From positions 17,657,385-17,721,384 of the forward strand of contig NC_088295.1 in assembly GCF_032854445.1 (NCBI RefSeq): a DNA stretch of 64,000 nucleotides, written 5' to 3'. A program made the position numbers and the translations under genes. This DNA is from Liolophura sinensis (lineage: Eukaryota; Mollusca; Polyplacophora; Chitonida; Chitonidae). The first letter of the stretch is position 1. Each line of letters starts with the position of its first letter. Shown piece by piece: positions 1 through 11,142 of this stretch. The notes under the pieces were generated by a model. It was given only the letters and a program-made list of their open reading frames with translations. It did no database searches and had not been told where the DNA came from.

Positions 1-109
1 AATTCATACCTATGTGCAATGACAACACGTTATTGTCAGCATTTCGAAACAGTGATGTAAAATATAAATACAGATAGAATGTGGACGTCAGCATGCCTTG
101 TACAGAGAA

Positions 110-355
110 TTCTTATCTATCAGTTTTCAAATCAGTTAATAGTATTTTATAAGTATATTGTGCGCAGGTGTGATTGTGGAAATTCAGCTGTTTTCCTGTC
201 TTGTTAAAGTTTTCAGCTGTAAAATGGCGAGAGCAGATATGGCTGTTTTCGGTGGTTACAAAATCCGTCCTTTTTGTGCTGTAAATCCATGCCTTCCTTA
301 GGGCCATGTCATCTGGAAACTTGAAAAAACTAACTCCAGGGTTCTTCAATGACCT
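110..355 (-). pseudogene. THAP zinc-finger-like exon fragment
   Basis: Read on the minus strand, this stretch resembles the second half of a THAP domain, a C2CH zinc finger that binds DNA and is found in transcription factors and in P-element-type transposases. The marks are FFKFPDD, then RKAW about ten residues later, then ICSRHF and a following F. The final C-x2-H pair fits ICSRH. A plausible acceptor (AAACAG) lies near 354, so this would be an internal exon. The first cysteine pair expected upstream was not found. The frame closes at 113 with no usable donor and no AVP-like end of the domain, so it looks like a relic. It lies antisense in the last intron of the upstream cryptochrome. Family assignment is moderately sure; function is unknown. 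Confidence 0.45.
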
Positions 356-883
356 GTTTTAACAAGTTATGCAGGACAGCAAACCTTTTTGCGGAGAAAT
401 TGGATATGCTTGTTATCACTCTTGTAACTTTCTTTAACACTAAACGAAATTGCAAAGCTCTGACAGCTCATGAAGGTTGGCTTTGTATGAAGTAATTCGG
501 CAGGGATTACCGAGTGTTTGGCGGAAAACATGCATAAAACCAGCCTCATTATTTCGTGATATTACTCAGATTAATGTACTCTTTTCCATATTTTTTTACA
601 CTCAATTTAACAACATATATAGGGGTAGATAGTTATGAATAAACAATGAATCTGGACACTAATCCTTTAAAGACCATATTTGCAATTAGTTTATGACGCT
701 CGTTACCCTGATTTTGATGTTGTTTTTATGTTTTCTTCTGCAAGTTTTGACAGAAAAAGTATCATTTATAGTCCTTTATGCAGTTCTGAAAGTGTATTTT
801 TACACACCAAACTTCAGGTAAAAAAAACAATTTAAGAAACATGTATAAATCAGTGCTAACTGTTGATACTATGTATGTTACAG

Positions 884-1017
884 GTAAGCAGTATTGTGCA
901 CCAGTGAACCAGACAGAGGTGGGACAGTTTGCATTCTTACAGGAACTGACTGACCCCAGCAACACATGCCTCTCCGATGTCACCTGTCAAGCTCTCAATG
1001 TCCAGGAATGTATGTAG
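884..1017 (+). CDS. Type I cryptochrome paralogue, terminal exon only (5' partial)
   Basis: This is the last coding exon of a gene that begins outside the window. It follows an acceptor at 881-883 (ATGTTACAG) in phase 1 and encodes 43 residues before TAG at 1015-1017. The tail reads [17 protein letters not shown], then TCLSD and TCQALN. It matches the last exon of the complete cryptochrome downstream (20586-20716) in phase, in length to within a codon, and at about 23 of 42 positions. This makes it the C-terminal tail of a tandem cryptochrome copy in the same orientation. The tail is not part of the photolyase-homology region, so identity rests on the paralogue comparison. A polyadenylation signal AATAAA lies at 1550-1555, about 530 bases past the stop. 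Confidence 0.8.
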
Positions 1018-1549
1018 TCCAATCCATAGCCTGTTTCAAACTACAGAAATATTGAATTCAGAATCCTATGAGACTGGATCCTATTGGTTCAGGATTTTAA
1101 TATTCGTAATATCCATCATTTTCCACTCATATAGTTCATAGTCATTGTACTACAGGTATGAAAATGTGCATATATGCAGAGAAGATAAAATATGTTACGC
1201 TGTAATACATTTTAAAGCAAATTTTCTTGACCAGCTCAAATAACAGAAATTATGCAGTTTGTGTCCCTTCTAAGCTCTGGCCATGTAGTTTTCGGCTCTG
1301 TTGGATTTACTAGCGATCGGAGGAGAGGACATTTGGCCGAGATGAGCATTTCGGTCAACTTCGAATATGGACAGACACTTTTTATGTGCGTCTACATCGT
1401 TGTGTGACTGACAGCACGTAAAGCAGGCAGGGTTATATGACATTGTAGCATTGTTGGCATCAGGGCCATTATCCTTTAGGATATTTTAGGACATTTTTGT
1501 TTATGTTCGCATTATTAAGCTTATGCATATTACATTTTTACCTCTTTGA

Positions 1550-1555
1550 AATAAA
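1550..1555 (+). terminator. AATAAA polyadenylation signal of the upstream cryptochrome
   Basis: First AATAAA downstream of the stop codon at 1015-1017; it would give a 3' UTR of about 0.55 kb. Inferred from position only. Confidence 0.45.
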
Positions 1556-1706
1556 CACTGTTCATGTATTCGTTTGTTTTCCTATCTTAGCATTAAAGAA
1601 GTTGTAACCTAGATTTATATGACGGCTCCTTGGATCATGCCCACTGAAGCCACCCGTTCCCTAATTATGGTAATTATGTGGTGTGGGGGTTGTCATTAAA
1701 TATGTG

Positions 1707-1974
1707 CGGGGGCCTCCGTGGCTCAGTCGGTTAGCGCACTAGCGCAGCGTAGTGACCCAAAAGCCTCTCACCAATGCGGTCCCTGTGAGTTCAAGACCAG
1801 CTTATGCTGGCTTCCTCTCCGGCCATACGTGGGAAGGTCTGCCAGCAACCTGCGGATGGTTGTGGGTTTCCCGCGGGCCCTGCCCGGTTTCCACCCACCA
1901 TAATGCTGGCCGCCATAGTATAAGTGAAATATTCTTGAGTACGGCGTAAAACACCAATCAAAAAAAAAACAAAA
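1707..1974 (+). mobile_element. SINE family 1, full length, with 13-bp target-site duplication
   Basis: A tRNA-derived SINE. The head (GGCCTCCGTGGCTCAG, box A-like TGGCTCAGTCGG; box B-like GAGTTCAAG) is followed by a conserved body (CCACCATAATGCTGGCCGCC) and the tail GTATAAGTGAAATATTC ending in an A-rich run. It is flanked by the exact duplication CATTAAATATGTG at 1694-1706 and 1975-1987. Exact duplication and little divergence suggest a young insertion. This copy serves as the reference for family 1. Confidence 0.92.
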
Positions 1975-1987
1975 CATTAAATATGTG

Positions 1988-3744
1988 AGTCTTTCTGAAG
2001 TTTCCCACCCTGTTATAATTTAGATATGTTTGCTAACTGTTTATTCTTGTTAATTTCTCCCATGTATTCCTCAGGGATTTTGATAGCAATTTAAAGTAAA
2101 AGAAAGCTAAAATATGAAGTAAGGCTTATCATACAGACGGCTGAAAACTATGCCTAAAAAGACTTCATTTTTGTTTTCTTGATTTTCAACAGAGGAAAGG
2201 AATTTTTGAGGACATTATTTCAGTAACATTCAGTGTCGTGATTAGAGCTGAAAAAACTCTTCAGACTTCAGAGTACCTGAACTCTGACATTAAGGTCAAT
2301 AAAGCCCACCTTATAATTCGTGTTTGAAAGCCTTTTCACAAAAATCTGAAAAAATAAATGAAATTATATTTGTGCATGGTTTTAAGTGATCTATTTAGTG
2401 ATGCCTACTTCGATTTTTTGAGGTCTTTTCCTTTAATTTTGGGTATAACATAAATGTAAGTGGCAGCATACACCTGCTTCATATGTTCTAATGATTTATG
2501 GTTTTGAACAGATTTATTACACATGTAATGATCACCTTTATTGTAGTTCATGATAAGCTAAGCTGGTAATTTGATCACCTTGGTTACGTTCACTAGTTCA
2601 CATGTGAGCTGCTGTACATTCCTGAGAATGACTGATGAATGTGATTTTGCATTAAATAATCAGACATTTCATGATTTTACACTTTTGAAAAACTGATATA
2701 CTTATAAACCGTACATGTACATTGTATGTTCTTGTTATCCCATTTACATGTGACTAAACACATTATTCGCATAATTTTTATGGTTCAAGAATATATATTT
2801 TTTTTGTTTATGTCTGAAGATGTAATATCTGGATTTTCCTCAGCGCTATCAGTATTTGTTTGTTATTTCAGTATCAAACATTATTTTATCCTAATTTGGG
2901 CGAAATACTGTCAACATACTAAACTATTATTGCATAGTGAGGGTCGGTTAAATAACATAACATTGCTCTTGTTAAAAGGGAAATGATAGCTCCTTTACGA
3001 TAATCACAGGATTTTATGAAATCAAAGGATATTTGTGACAAAAATGTAAATGCAGTTAAAGACCGTATGTGATGGTTGTACATACTTCCCATGACAAAGC
3101 CCAACTGATTAAAACCAGTCAGAATTTATGTAGATCTCAGCTGCTCGTTATAGGTTTTTGTACATGCACAAACATTGATGATAGCCTTGCTTGTATTTAA
3201 TGTATGACCATGATTGCCTATGATATTTTGCTTCCATGTTGTCTTTACTAATTGTAACTGTTGTAACTCAATATGTCTTATGTTTCCTGGACCTTAAAAT
3301 ACTTCTCTTTTGCCATCTTTGCATGACACCTTTTTCGTTTCAAACAGTTTCTATTCTGTCCTGATATCACAATGAAGTTGTACGTTATTGGGTGTTTTTA
3401 TATTTATATATATTTTTATGTAGTCCTCACTTTTTCAAAAGCTGAATCATCCAGTAATAAAGACTGTGAAGTATTGATACAAATTCAGAACAGCTACATG
3501 TATTTGTTGACTTATTCATGTATTTGTTTACTTATTCATGTATTTTATCTTTCTGCGATAAAGGTTACCCCACAGGAGTTGTCTTGATCAGATATATGGT
3601 CTAATTTAAAACCCTTAATCTGCTGGCACAGTATCTTGTTGTCTGGCAAATATAAAACTTTCATATTAAACACATATGTATATTAAATTGAAAACACTAG
3701 CATAGGTCCATCTTTTGACTCCTTGCAGTTGAGGTTTTATGAAA
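1988..3744. other. Intergenic DNA with no recognised feature
   Basis: AT-rich sequence between the SINE and the 81-bp minisatellite. Open frames are short, have no protein-like pattern and no paired splice sites. I see nothing else to annotate. Confidence 0.6.
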
Positions 3745-4975
3745 GGTATCTCAGAGCATCTGAAAGCAACATCCGCACAGATGAGTCAGGGCTTGTTCGG
3801 ATGTGGATAGGGGAGGTGTTGGACAGTGGTAACCTGAACATCTGGACAGATGAGTCAGAGACTGTTTATGTATCTGACATGTGGTATGGGTAGGGTGTAG
3901 GACAGTGGTAACCTGAACATCTGGACAGATGGGTCAGGGACTGTTCACGTATCTGACAGATGTGGTATGGGTGAGGTGTAGGACAGTGGTAACCTGAGCA
4001 TGCGGACAGATGCGTCAGGGACTGTTCACGTATCTGACAGATGTGGTATGGGAAGGGTGTAAGACAGTGGTATCCTGAGCATGTGTACAGATGCGTCAGG
4101 GACTGTTCACGTATCTGACAGATGTGGTATGGGTGAGGTGTAGGACAGTGGTAACCTGAGCATCTGGACGGATGAGTCAGGAACTGTTCACGTATCTGAC
4201 AGATGTGGTATGGGTGAGGTGTAGGACAGTGGTAACCTGAACATCTGGACAGATGGGTCAGGGACTGTTCACGTATCTGACAGATGTGGTATGGGTGAGG
4301 TGTAGGACAGTGAAACCTGAACATGCGAACAGATGAGTCAGGGACTGTTCATGTATCTGACAGATGTGGTATGGGGGAAACATAGGACAGTGGTATCCTG
4401 AGCATGTGTAGAGATGCGTCAGGGACTGTTCATGTATCGGACAGATGTGGTATGGGTAGGGTGTAAGACAGTGGTAACCTGAGCATGTGGATAGATGAGT
4501 CAGGAACTGTTCACGTATCTGACAGATGTGGTATGGGTAGGGTGTAGGACAGTGGTAACCTGAGCATGTGGACAGATGCGTCAGGGACTGTTCACGTATC
4601 TGACAGATGTGGTATGGGGGAAGCATAGGACAGTGGTAACCCGAACATGTGGATAGATGAGTCAGGGACTGTTCATGTATCTGACAGATGTGGTATGGGT
4701 GAGGTGTTGGACAGTGGTAACCTGAGCATGTGGACAGATGAGTCAGGGACTGTTCATGTATCTGACAGATGTGGTATGGGGGAAACATAGGACAGTGGTA
4801 ACCTGAGCATGTGGACAGATGAGTCAGGAACTGTTCACGTATCTGACAGATGTGGTATGGGTGAGGTGTAGGACAGTGGTAACCTGAGCATCTGGACGGA
4901 TGAGTCAGGGACTGTTCATGTATCTGACATGTGGTATGGGTGAGGTGTAGGACAGTGGTAACCTGATCATGTAAC
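3745..4975. repeat. Minisatellite A, 81-bp unit, about 15 copies
   Basis: The core GACAGTGGTAACCTGA recurs at 3822, 3901, 3982, 4063, 4144, 4225, 4306, 4386 and 4467 and on to about 4960, almost always 81 bp apart. Because 81 is 27 codons, long minus-strand frames stay open with a repeated peptide (HICQIREQSLTHLS). I read these as a by-product of period length, not a gene: they lack any recognisable domain or splice context. Confidence 0.93.
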
Positions 4976-4984
4976 CATGTTCCT

Positions 4985-6464
4985 TACAGATATGACTGTT
5001 TAAGAATATCTTATGTCAGTCACAGGTGTTGCTTTGGCCACCAGCTCACACCAGCCAGGCTCTCTGTTTATGGGATACTGGTGAGGGGTAATTTGCAAGA
5101 TCATTACAAGTGTGGGTTTACACATTTATTTATCTCTTCTAATCAACTCTCCACAGGTTTTATGCCACCAGGGCTGGCTTTACCCAGCAAAACTGGCTCT
5201 CACCTGATGGTTTTAAGTGGAGCTTGGTGCTCAGGGAAAAGCCTTAATTTCCCTATACATATACACTCAAAGTGCTGGCTTGCTTGCCGTTACACAAGGA
5301 ATTACAGATTTATAGATCAAGAACTCCTCTGTTCTTGTGTTTTACTCTCTGATACCTGCTACAGAAAAATCATAGAGCTAGCTTGGATGACTGCAGGGTA
5401 TTATCCCAGGGAGTCCCTGTACTGTTATGACAACAGCTTTGTTGCTGGAAGCAGAGCACAAGGTTGAAGACATATGACATCTCCAGGAAATGTGATAATG
5501 TGCTTACAGTGGCCATAACAACATGGGTTTAAATTTCCCTGTGGCATTACACTGAGACATGTATAGCTCTTTTACACAGGTCTGCAGTGGATTTCCATGA
5601 GGTCTACATGTAATTTTTTTCCTCTGCCACCCCTGCAGCGTATTGTTGTTGTGTCTGTCTATCTGTGTGAGTGTGTATCCACCCGACTCTGGGGGAACCA
5701 ATGTTCAGTTTAGGGGTTGTATCATCGGAACAGTTTCCTGCACAAAACTCAAACCTTCCTGTACATGTAAGATAAGTTAAAACATTTAATATTGTGCAAC
5801 CTTTAATAGCCTGATTTTGTTTTACATGAATAAGGCAGTATGAGAATACAGTGTAAATTTTTGTTTTCGTTCTTGTTTGAAATAGGCTACATCTGTTTAA
5901 ATAGGTACTGGTACATAAAATTATTCAAAGGTTCTTAAAATTCGGTTTCTAATTTTAAGATGGTCATTATAACTTATTTTGGATGTTATTTTCCAAGGTA
6001 CTATTAAATGCATCTTTATTACTGAAATAACAACCATCTGATTTCCCTTAATACACAGTTTATTATACAAAATTTCCTTTTGTAGTGGTGCTCAAAACAT
6101 TTCTTAAAGTAATTAACCGTAAGAGGCTACTGTAATATGCGGTTCAGGAGTAAGCAGAGTGTTTCCTTGGTAACTGTGTGCATGATGATTGGCAAGGCTG
6201 TATACAGGTGTGCCACTTCAAGCTGTGTTTGTTCGAAGCCTTGTAAGTCACAACCTTGACAAGACAATCTGAAGACAACATTATCCATGTATAGCTGTAG
6301 TTAAAACGGCTACATAAAATGAAAATTAATCTGTTTTGTTGGGTTGTTTTTCTTATTGCATTCTTTTTTGGACAACACTGAGAATAATACTGAGCTGCTA
6401 AAATGCTTACATGCACAAGTTGACATTTTTTTTAAAATTAAGTATAGATTAAAGGAGGCTAAGC
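4985..6464. other. Intergenic DNA, no supported gene
   Basis: Contains a 128-codon plus-strand open frame (5081-5467) of unrecognised sequence and short open stretches on the other strand. None shows a domain, a conserved block or a splice partner, so none is called. Confidence 0.5.
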
Positions 6465-6728
6465 TCGTCTCTCTCGTGCTTCAGGTGCACAAGCATTGTG
6501 ATAAACGTCTCTCATGCTTCAGGTGCACAAGCATTGTGATAAACGTCTCTCATGCTTCAGGTGCACAAGCATTGTGACAAACGTCTCATGCTTCAGGTGC
6601 ACAAGCATTGTGATAAACGTCTCTCATGCTTCAGGTGCACAAGCATTGTGAAAAATATCTCTCGTGCTTCAGGTGCACATTCATTGTGAAAAATATATCT
6701 CTCATGCTTCAGGTGCACAAGCATTATG
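6465..6728. repeat. Minisatellite B, 38-bp unit, about 7 copies
   Basis: GTGCACAAGCATTGTG recurs at 6485, 6523, 6561, 6597, 6635, 6673 (variant) and 6713, a 36-40 bp spacing. Each unit begins CTCTCATGCTTCAG. Copies differ by few bases, so the array is recent. Confidence 0.92.
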
Positions 6729-8016
6729 AGCTGGGGACCTTTTTTCTGTTATAAATAAGTATTATGTGCTAACAATGGTTACACTGAGCATATGCTGCGG
6801 CACAATGATTCCATCTAGGGCATATTTTGACACTTTTCTATACATACTGCTGATTTCAAACAGAACCATTTGACTAGTGTACAAACCCATAAACATGTAT
6901 ACTAGAAAGGTTCACTTCATAAGCAACATGTGACGTTTGATCTTTTTTTTTTATTATTCCATTCAGATAATATTGAGTATGGTGGAAAACACCCAGTCAG
7001 ATACATGAATAAATACAGGCCTATTCCTTCAGTACAGGTCAGGTCAGAATTTTATTTCTTCGGCCCTTCATAGAAACTGCAGGTTGCCGAGTAATGTCTG
7101 GGACCTTCGTGGCATGAGGTAGCCATATGCGTCCATTTCAGATGAGCTGTGCGGTTTTGGTTTAAAGCACAGCTTCATGTTCAGAGGAAGAAAATAATTG
7201 AATGGTTTTCTTTCCCTCTCAACTATTCGAGTGCTTAATATTTACCTCTTTTTTAGGTTTTTGAATTTTAGCTTACAATAATTAGACTACCGGTACTGGA
7301 GGCATTGTTAGACTGTCATTACAAACACAGCACGTGGTGCTGAAGATTGTGGCCAGATCATGACTGTGGACTTTCAGGTGCAGTTTACACTGTTGCACTA
7401 TGAAAACACATTGTATATTAACTGCACTTCTCATGTTTGATTGTCTTCGTTAGTTTAACAAGTTTGTCTACATTGTGCTGCATTGGGAGATTTAATTAAT
7501 TTTAGTTTTTAATTACTTTTGGTTAATTTTCATGATCATGTGATCACATGAACAGAGGCCTAGTTTGTATAGTCCATGTAAAGTTTCAACTCTGGGATAT
7601 ATACAAGCATACATTTCTTAACCTAATGTGAACACTAATTTTCCCGTCATAACAGTATGAGGGCACTGTTTTTAGGGACTTACATGCACATGTCATGGTT
7701 ACCCTCTGCGTTCAGGTTTTAGGAAATTTGATTTTTTCACACTATGCATAGGGCCCTTACAGTTACAATGGTAGTTCACTGTTGCTCTCTAATCTGAATC
7801 CTCTGTGAAGCTCTGTGATGCTGCATAGGCAGCACCTTTAAGTCACATGTTGTGTGTCAGTTATCTGGTGATTTACTCAAAGTACACCGTTTCTTCCACC
7901 CATAAAATTAGCTGCTGTCACATGAGTGATTACTTCTTAAACAGAGTGCTAACGCAAGAATAAAATAATTAAACACATATTTTACATCATGAGAAGTGTC
8001 ACAAGAAAAAATTACT
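6729..8016. other. Intergenic DNA with one CACGTG E-box
   Basis: No gene, SINE or array seen. One canonical E-box (CACGTG, near 7331) lies 3.8 kb upstream of the complete cryptochrome's start codon. Its role cannot be judged from sequence alone. Confidence 0.4.
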
Positions 8017-8180
8017 GTAAATCTTCAAATCTTTCCATGTTTGCAAGGTGTTTATTCAAGCATGTTCTGAAGGCGTACTCCGTGTAGACTGATAAAATTA
8101 TAGTTTTTGTGTAGCCCTGAAATTGGCTGATCCTGCTAATGTAGTTTTGTCTCCAAACTCATGAAAAGGTTGAAGAATTA
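8017..8180 (-). mobile_element. MITE family A copy (non-autonomous inverted-repeat element)
   Basis: The inner sequence GGTGTTTATTCAAGCATG and the end ATGAAAAGGTTGAAGAATTA match the elements at 13941-14151 and 32965-33320, here inverted relative to the first. The left terminal repeat (ATCTTCAAATCTTTCC) is more decayed than the right. TA dinucleotides border both ends, as in Tc1/mariner-derived elements. No coding capacity. Confidence 0.65.
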
Positions 8181-8487
8181 GGATATACTGACTCTAAATT
8201 ACCATACCGGTATATTTTTTTCATCAGTTGAATGGACAAACACAGTGTTTTTGTTATGTTTGGTAATTTCTATCAGATTGACGTTGTTGTCAGGAGACAG
8301 TCAGGCTATGGTGACAGTTCAAGGTTAATCAAGCTTGCTTATTTTGTCTGTTACCACAGCAACACTGCAGATACGACTATAAACCAGTTGGATTTCTTCT
8401 TTTAGTTATTGCCATTGTCACAAATTCTGGTGAACCATGTAGTATCAGTCTGGTATATGGTGACATTTATATAACTGTTTTATTTAT

Positions 8488-8601
8488 TTATTCATTTGAG
8501 TGGTGCTTTACGGTGGCCTGCATTATGGTGGGAGGAAACCGGGCAGAGCCCAAGGTGAAACCCATGACCATCTGCAGGTTGTTGACAGACCTTCCCACAT
8601 G
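8488..8601 (-). mobile_element. SINE family 1 fragment
   Basis: Minus-strand body of family 1: GGTGGGAGGAAACCGGGCAG and CTTCCCACATG are clear. The tRNA-like head is missing (5' truncated) and the tail is partly decayed. Confidence 0.85.
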
Positions 8602-8806
8602 TAACTGTTTTAATTTGTATGTTTGGTTATTTATGTGTACATCCACAGACTCAAGGTTCTCTTGCTTACTAAACCTACATACTAAACATAACTGTATTTT
8701 AACAATGAAAACATTCTTACACAAGATCACCTGACCATGAGATAACGTCCTGAAATGTAAAATATATTTATTTATTTATTTCTTCTTTAATCTATAGTTC
8801 ATGTGC

Positions 8807-8828
8807 ACCCCCCCCCCCCCAAAAAAAA
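8807..8828. repeat. C-run followed by A-run
   Basis: A homopolymer of about 13 C followed by 8 A. A likely length-variable site. Confidence 0.8.
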
Positions 8829-8829
8829 G

Positions 8830-10699
8830 AACATTTGGGAAAAGTAAGACACCAGTATTGGATATGGAGACTCATCATATGTAGATATATGTAAACACCG
8901 TCACACTAATGGACACCTTAAATATCAAATGTCCCTCAAAAAAGTGAACCACGTTTTGACAAGTATATTTTCTCAGTGACAGATAAATCAAATTCAATGA
9001 AAATTTTCAGAAACCTTAGGGTATCATCAACAAGCCTGCAAAATATCAAAAAGATCAGATGTAAATTATGCGAGTATTGTACAATTCAAAACAGTAACAG
9101 GCTAGCCTTGAGTATAAGTTATTCAACCGGTAGAGGATTCTGCTGGAAGGCATCTGTCACTGAGCAACTGGCATCATGTGGACAAACATGTGCCTTGGCA
9201 GAGGCATGATGTGTGCCATTTTCACAGCCTACAAGTACGTAGGAAATGATGATGTATCCAAGGATACAACTAAAACCTAAAATCACTAATGTATATCTGT
9301 ATAACCTTTTTGTGGGGAGGGGGAAGCAAAGTGTGATATGCCTTCAGGCATACTGTGTGCTACTAGCTACATTGTTACTTTGACTACACGATTATCTCTC
9401 AGCAGTTGTTGATTTATAAAGGAGAGGCTGCACCTTGAAATTAGCAATAGACTATAGTTCCATTGGCTGTGGTAAGCCATGTAGAAGTCTTTGACACTGT
9501 GTGTGACAGGCATTTGAGTGAGCTGATCACAGGCGTCCTCTACTCAGCTGCCATCCATTAACCAGGTGAGATCCTATATGCATAGCTTTCTGAATTTATC
9601 CTATACTTTTTATTATGAAGTTTTTACATGTATATCACTTGGAAAGATGTGTTTCTAATATGGAAAATGCTGCCATGTACCTAGCTTATTTGGAAAAAAT
9701 GATACAATAATGAAATGTTTTTTTTTGTGGTGGGATCTCATTACTTGCCTTATATAATGCATGTGCCATATCCTGAATTTTTGTAGCCTACGATATAAAT
9801 TTTAACTTTATTCTCGACCCTTTGGTCAATTGCTGCCAACTTTATATCAGTGAATTAACCTGTAATTAACTGAGCCACAGAGGCCCCTGTTATCTTGTTG
9901 TGCCTTGTACTTGTTGGATAACTACTGATCATTTTACTACCATCATAGAAGGTGTTGTTCATGTGCGTGTGCCATTGAAAGTGTTGGTAATATTTATTCT
10001 GTCCAAGCAAATACTGCGTAATTCATGATCATACCTGACAGTTAAGCCCTTGTTAATTGGCCTATTTAACAAGTGCATTGTTCTAGCCACAGTCAGCAGA
10101 CCCCTGATAAAACACCACTCTGGCCAGTGAAGCTGTAGCTTTACATCAAGGGGTTTATACCTGACAAAAACTGGTAGATTGCTCCAGGTACTCTGGTTTC
10201 CTCCACCGATAAACCAGATCACTGTTGTACAGGTGAATATTTTTATCCTTGCTGCATATACATGTGTAGGGACTTCCAGTGCTCAGATTGTCCATCTGTA
10301 TGTCTGTAATTTTTACCTTGTCAATGCATCTCCTACAGTTTTGGTGAAACTTTGCAGGCATAATGGAGAACATTTGAGGCTTCAAATGTGTTGTTTGCAT
10401 TGCACAGCATCAATTATTTCCAGAGTGAAGGTCTTTTGAACATACATGTAGAATGGAAATTGAAGTTATGTGTCATCTTTCACAGATATCTAGTATGTCC
10501 AGTCCCATTGCATGTGTTATTTGGGTAGTGCAGCATCAATTATGGCCTTTTTATCATAGAATTGGAATTAGTGAGTCCTCCTGTAGCTGTGATTGGATTT
10601 TCACGCAACTTTATAGACATGATAGCGTACGCATGATAATGTGCATGTGCTATTCAGGTTGCAGTACATCAATTGTTTCCAGTGTTATTGCTCTTAAAC
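8830..10699. other. Non-coding DNA upstream of cryptochrome
   Basis: Presumably holds the promoter and one or more 5' untranslated exons of the cryptochrome, because its first coding exon is preceded by a splice acceptor. I could not locate them. A 24-bp piece of an inverted SINE family 1 head (GAGCCACAGAGGCCCC) lies at about 9869-9885. Confidence 0.4.
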
Positions 10700-10912
10700 A
10701 TATAGGCGACTCTGTGACTAGTGGCAGCACAATGACCCAGGAACCTCTCACCAATGTGATTGAAGTGATGGAGTCCTAGTTCAGCATATGCTGGTTTCCT
10801 CTCTGGTCTGTCAGCAATCTGCGAAAAGTCATGAGTTTCGTCCAGGCTCTACTTTCCATCCTCCCACCATAATGCTGACTGCCATCGTATAAGTGAATTA
10901 TTCTTGAGTCCA
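10700..10912 (+). mobile_element. SINE family 1, old and diverged
   Basis: Recognisable pieces in family order: AATGACCCAGGAACCTCTCA, then GCTGGTTTCCTC, then CCACCATAATGCTGACTGCC, then GTATAAGTGAATTATTCTTG. Many substitutions and no clear duplication mark it as older than the copies at 1707 or 20280. It sits about 230 bp upstream of the first coding exon of the cryptochrome. Confidence 0.75.
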
Positions 10913-11142
10913 TGTAAATATCATGGTAAAGGTCAAGTCACTCTGTGGCTCAAGCTTCAGCTGAAGATGTGTTCATATGTTACAGCTGATAACAAAATGT
11001 TCAGTGGCTTTGTTTTTGCTTAGGCCATATGTGAGAAAATGTTAAATTAGTTGTTTGATTGACAGATTGATTAGTTTTTTTTTAATGACTGATTCCTTGG
11101 TCGATTAATATTTGATTTCCCTAGGTCATCATTTTCATCAGT

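Noticed and set aside
1707-1800. tRNA gene at the SINE head
   Set aside because: Box A and box B are present, but the segment is joined to the SINE body, has a target duplication and recurs through the window. It is a SINE promoter, not a tRNA gene.
3866-4788. Two minus-strand frames of 152 and 176 codons
   Set aside because: They are translations of the 81-bp minisatellite, whose period is a multiple of three. No domain, splice context or independent support.
5081-5467. 128-codon plus-strand open frame
   Set aside because: No recognisable domain, no conserved pattern and no splice partners.
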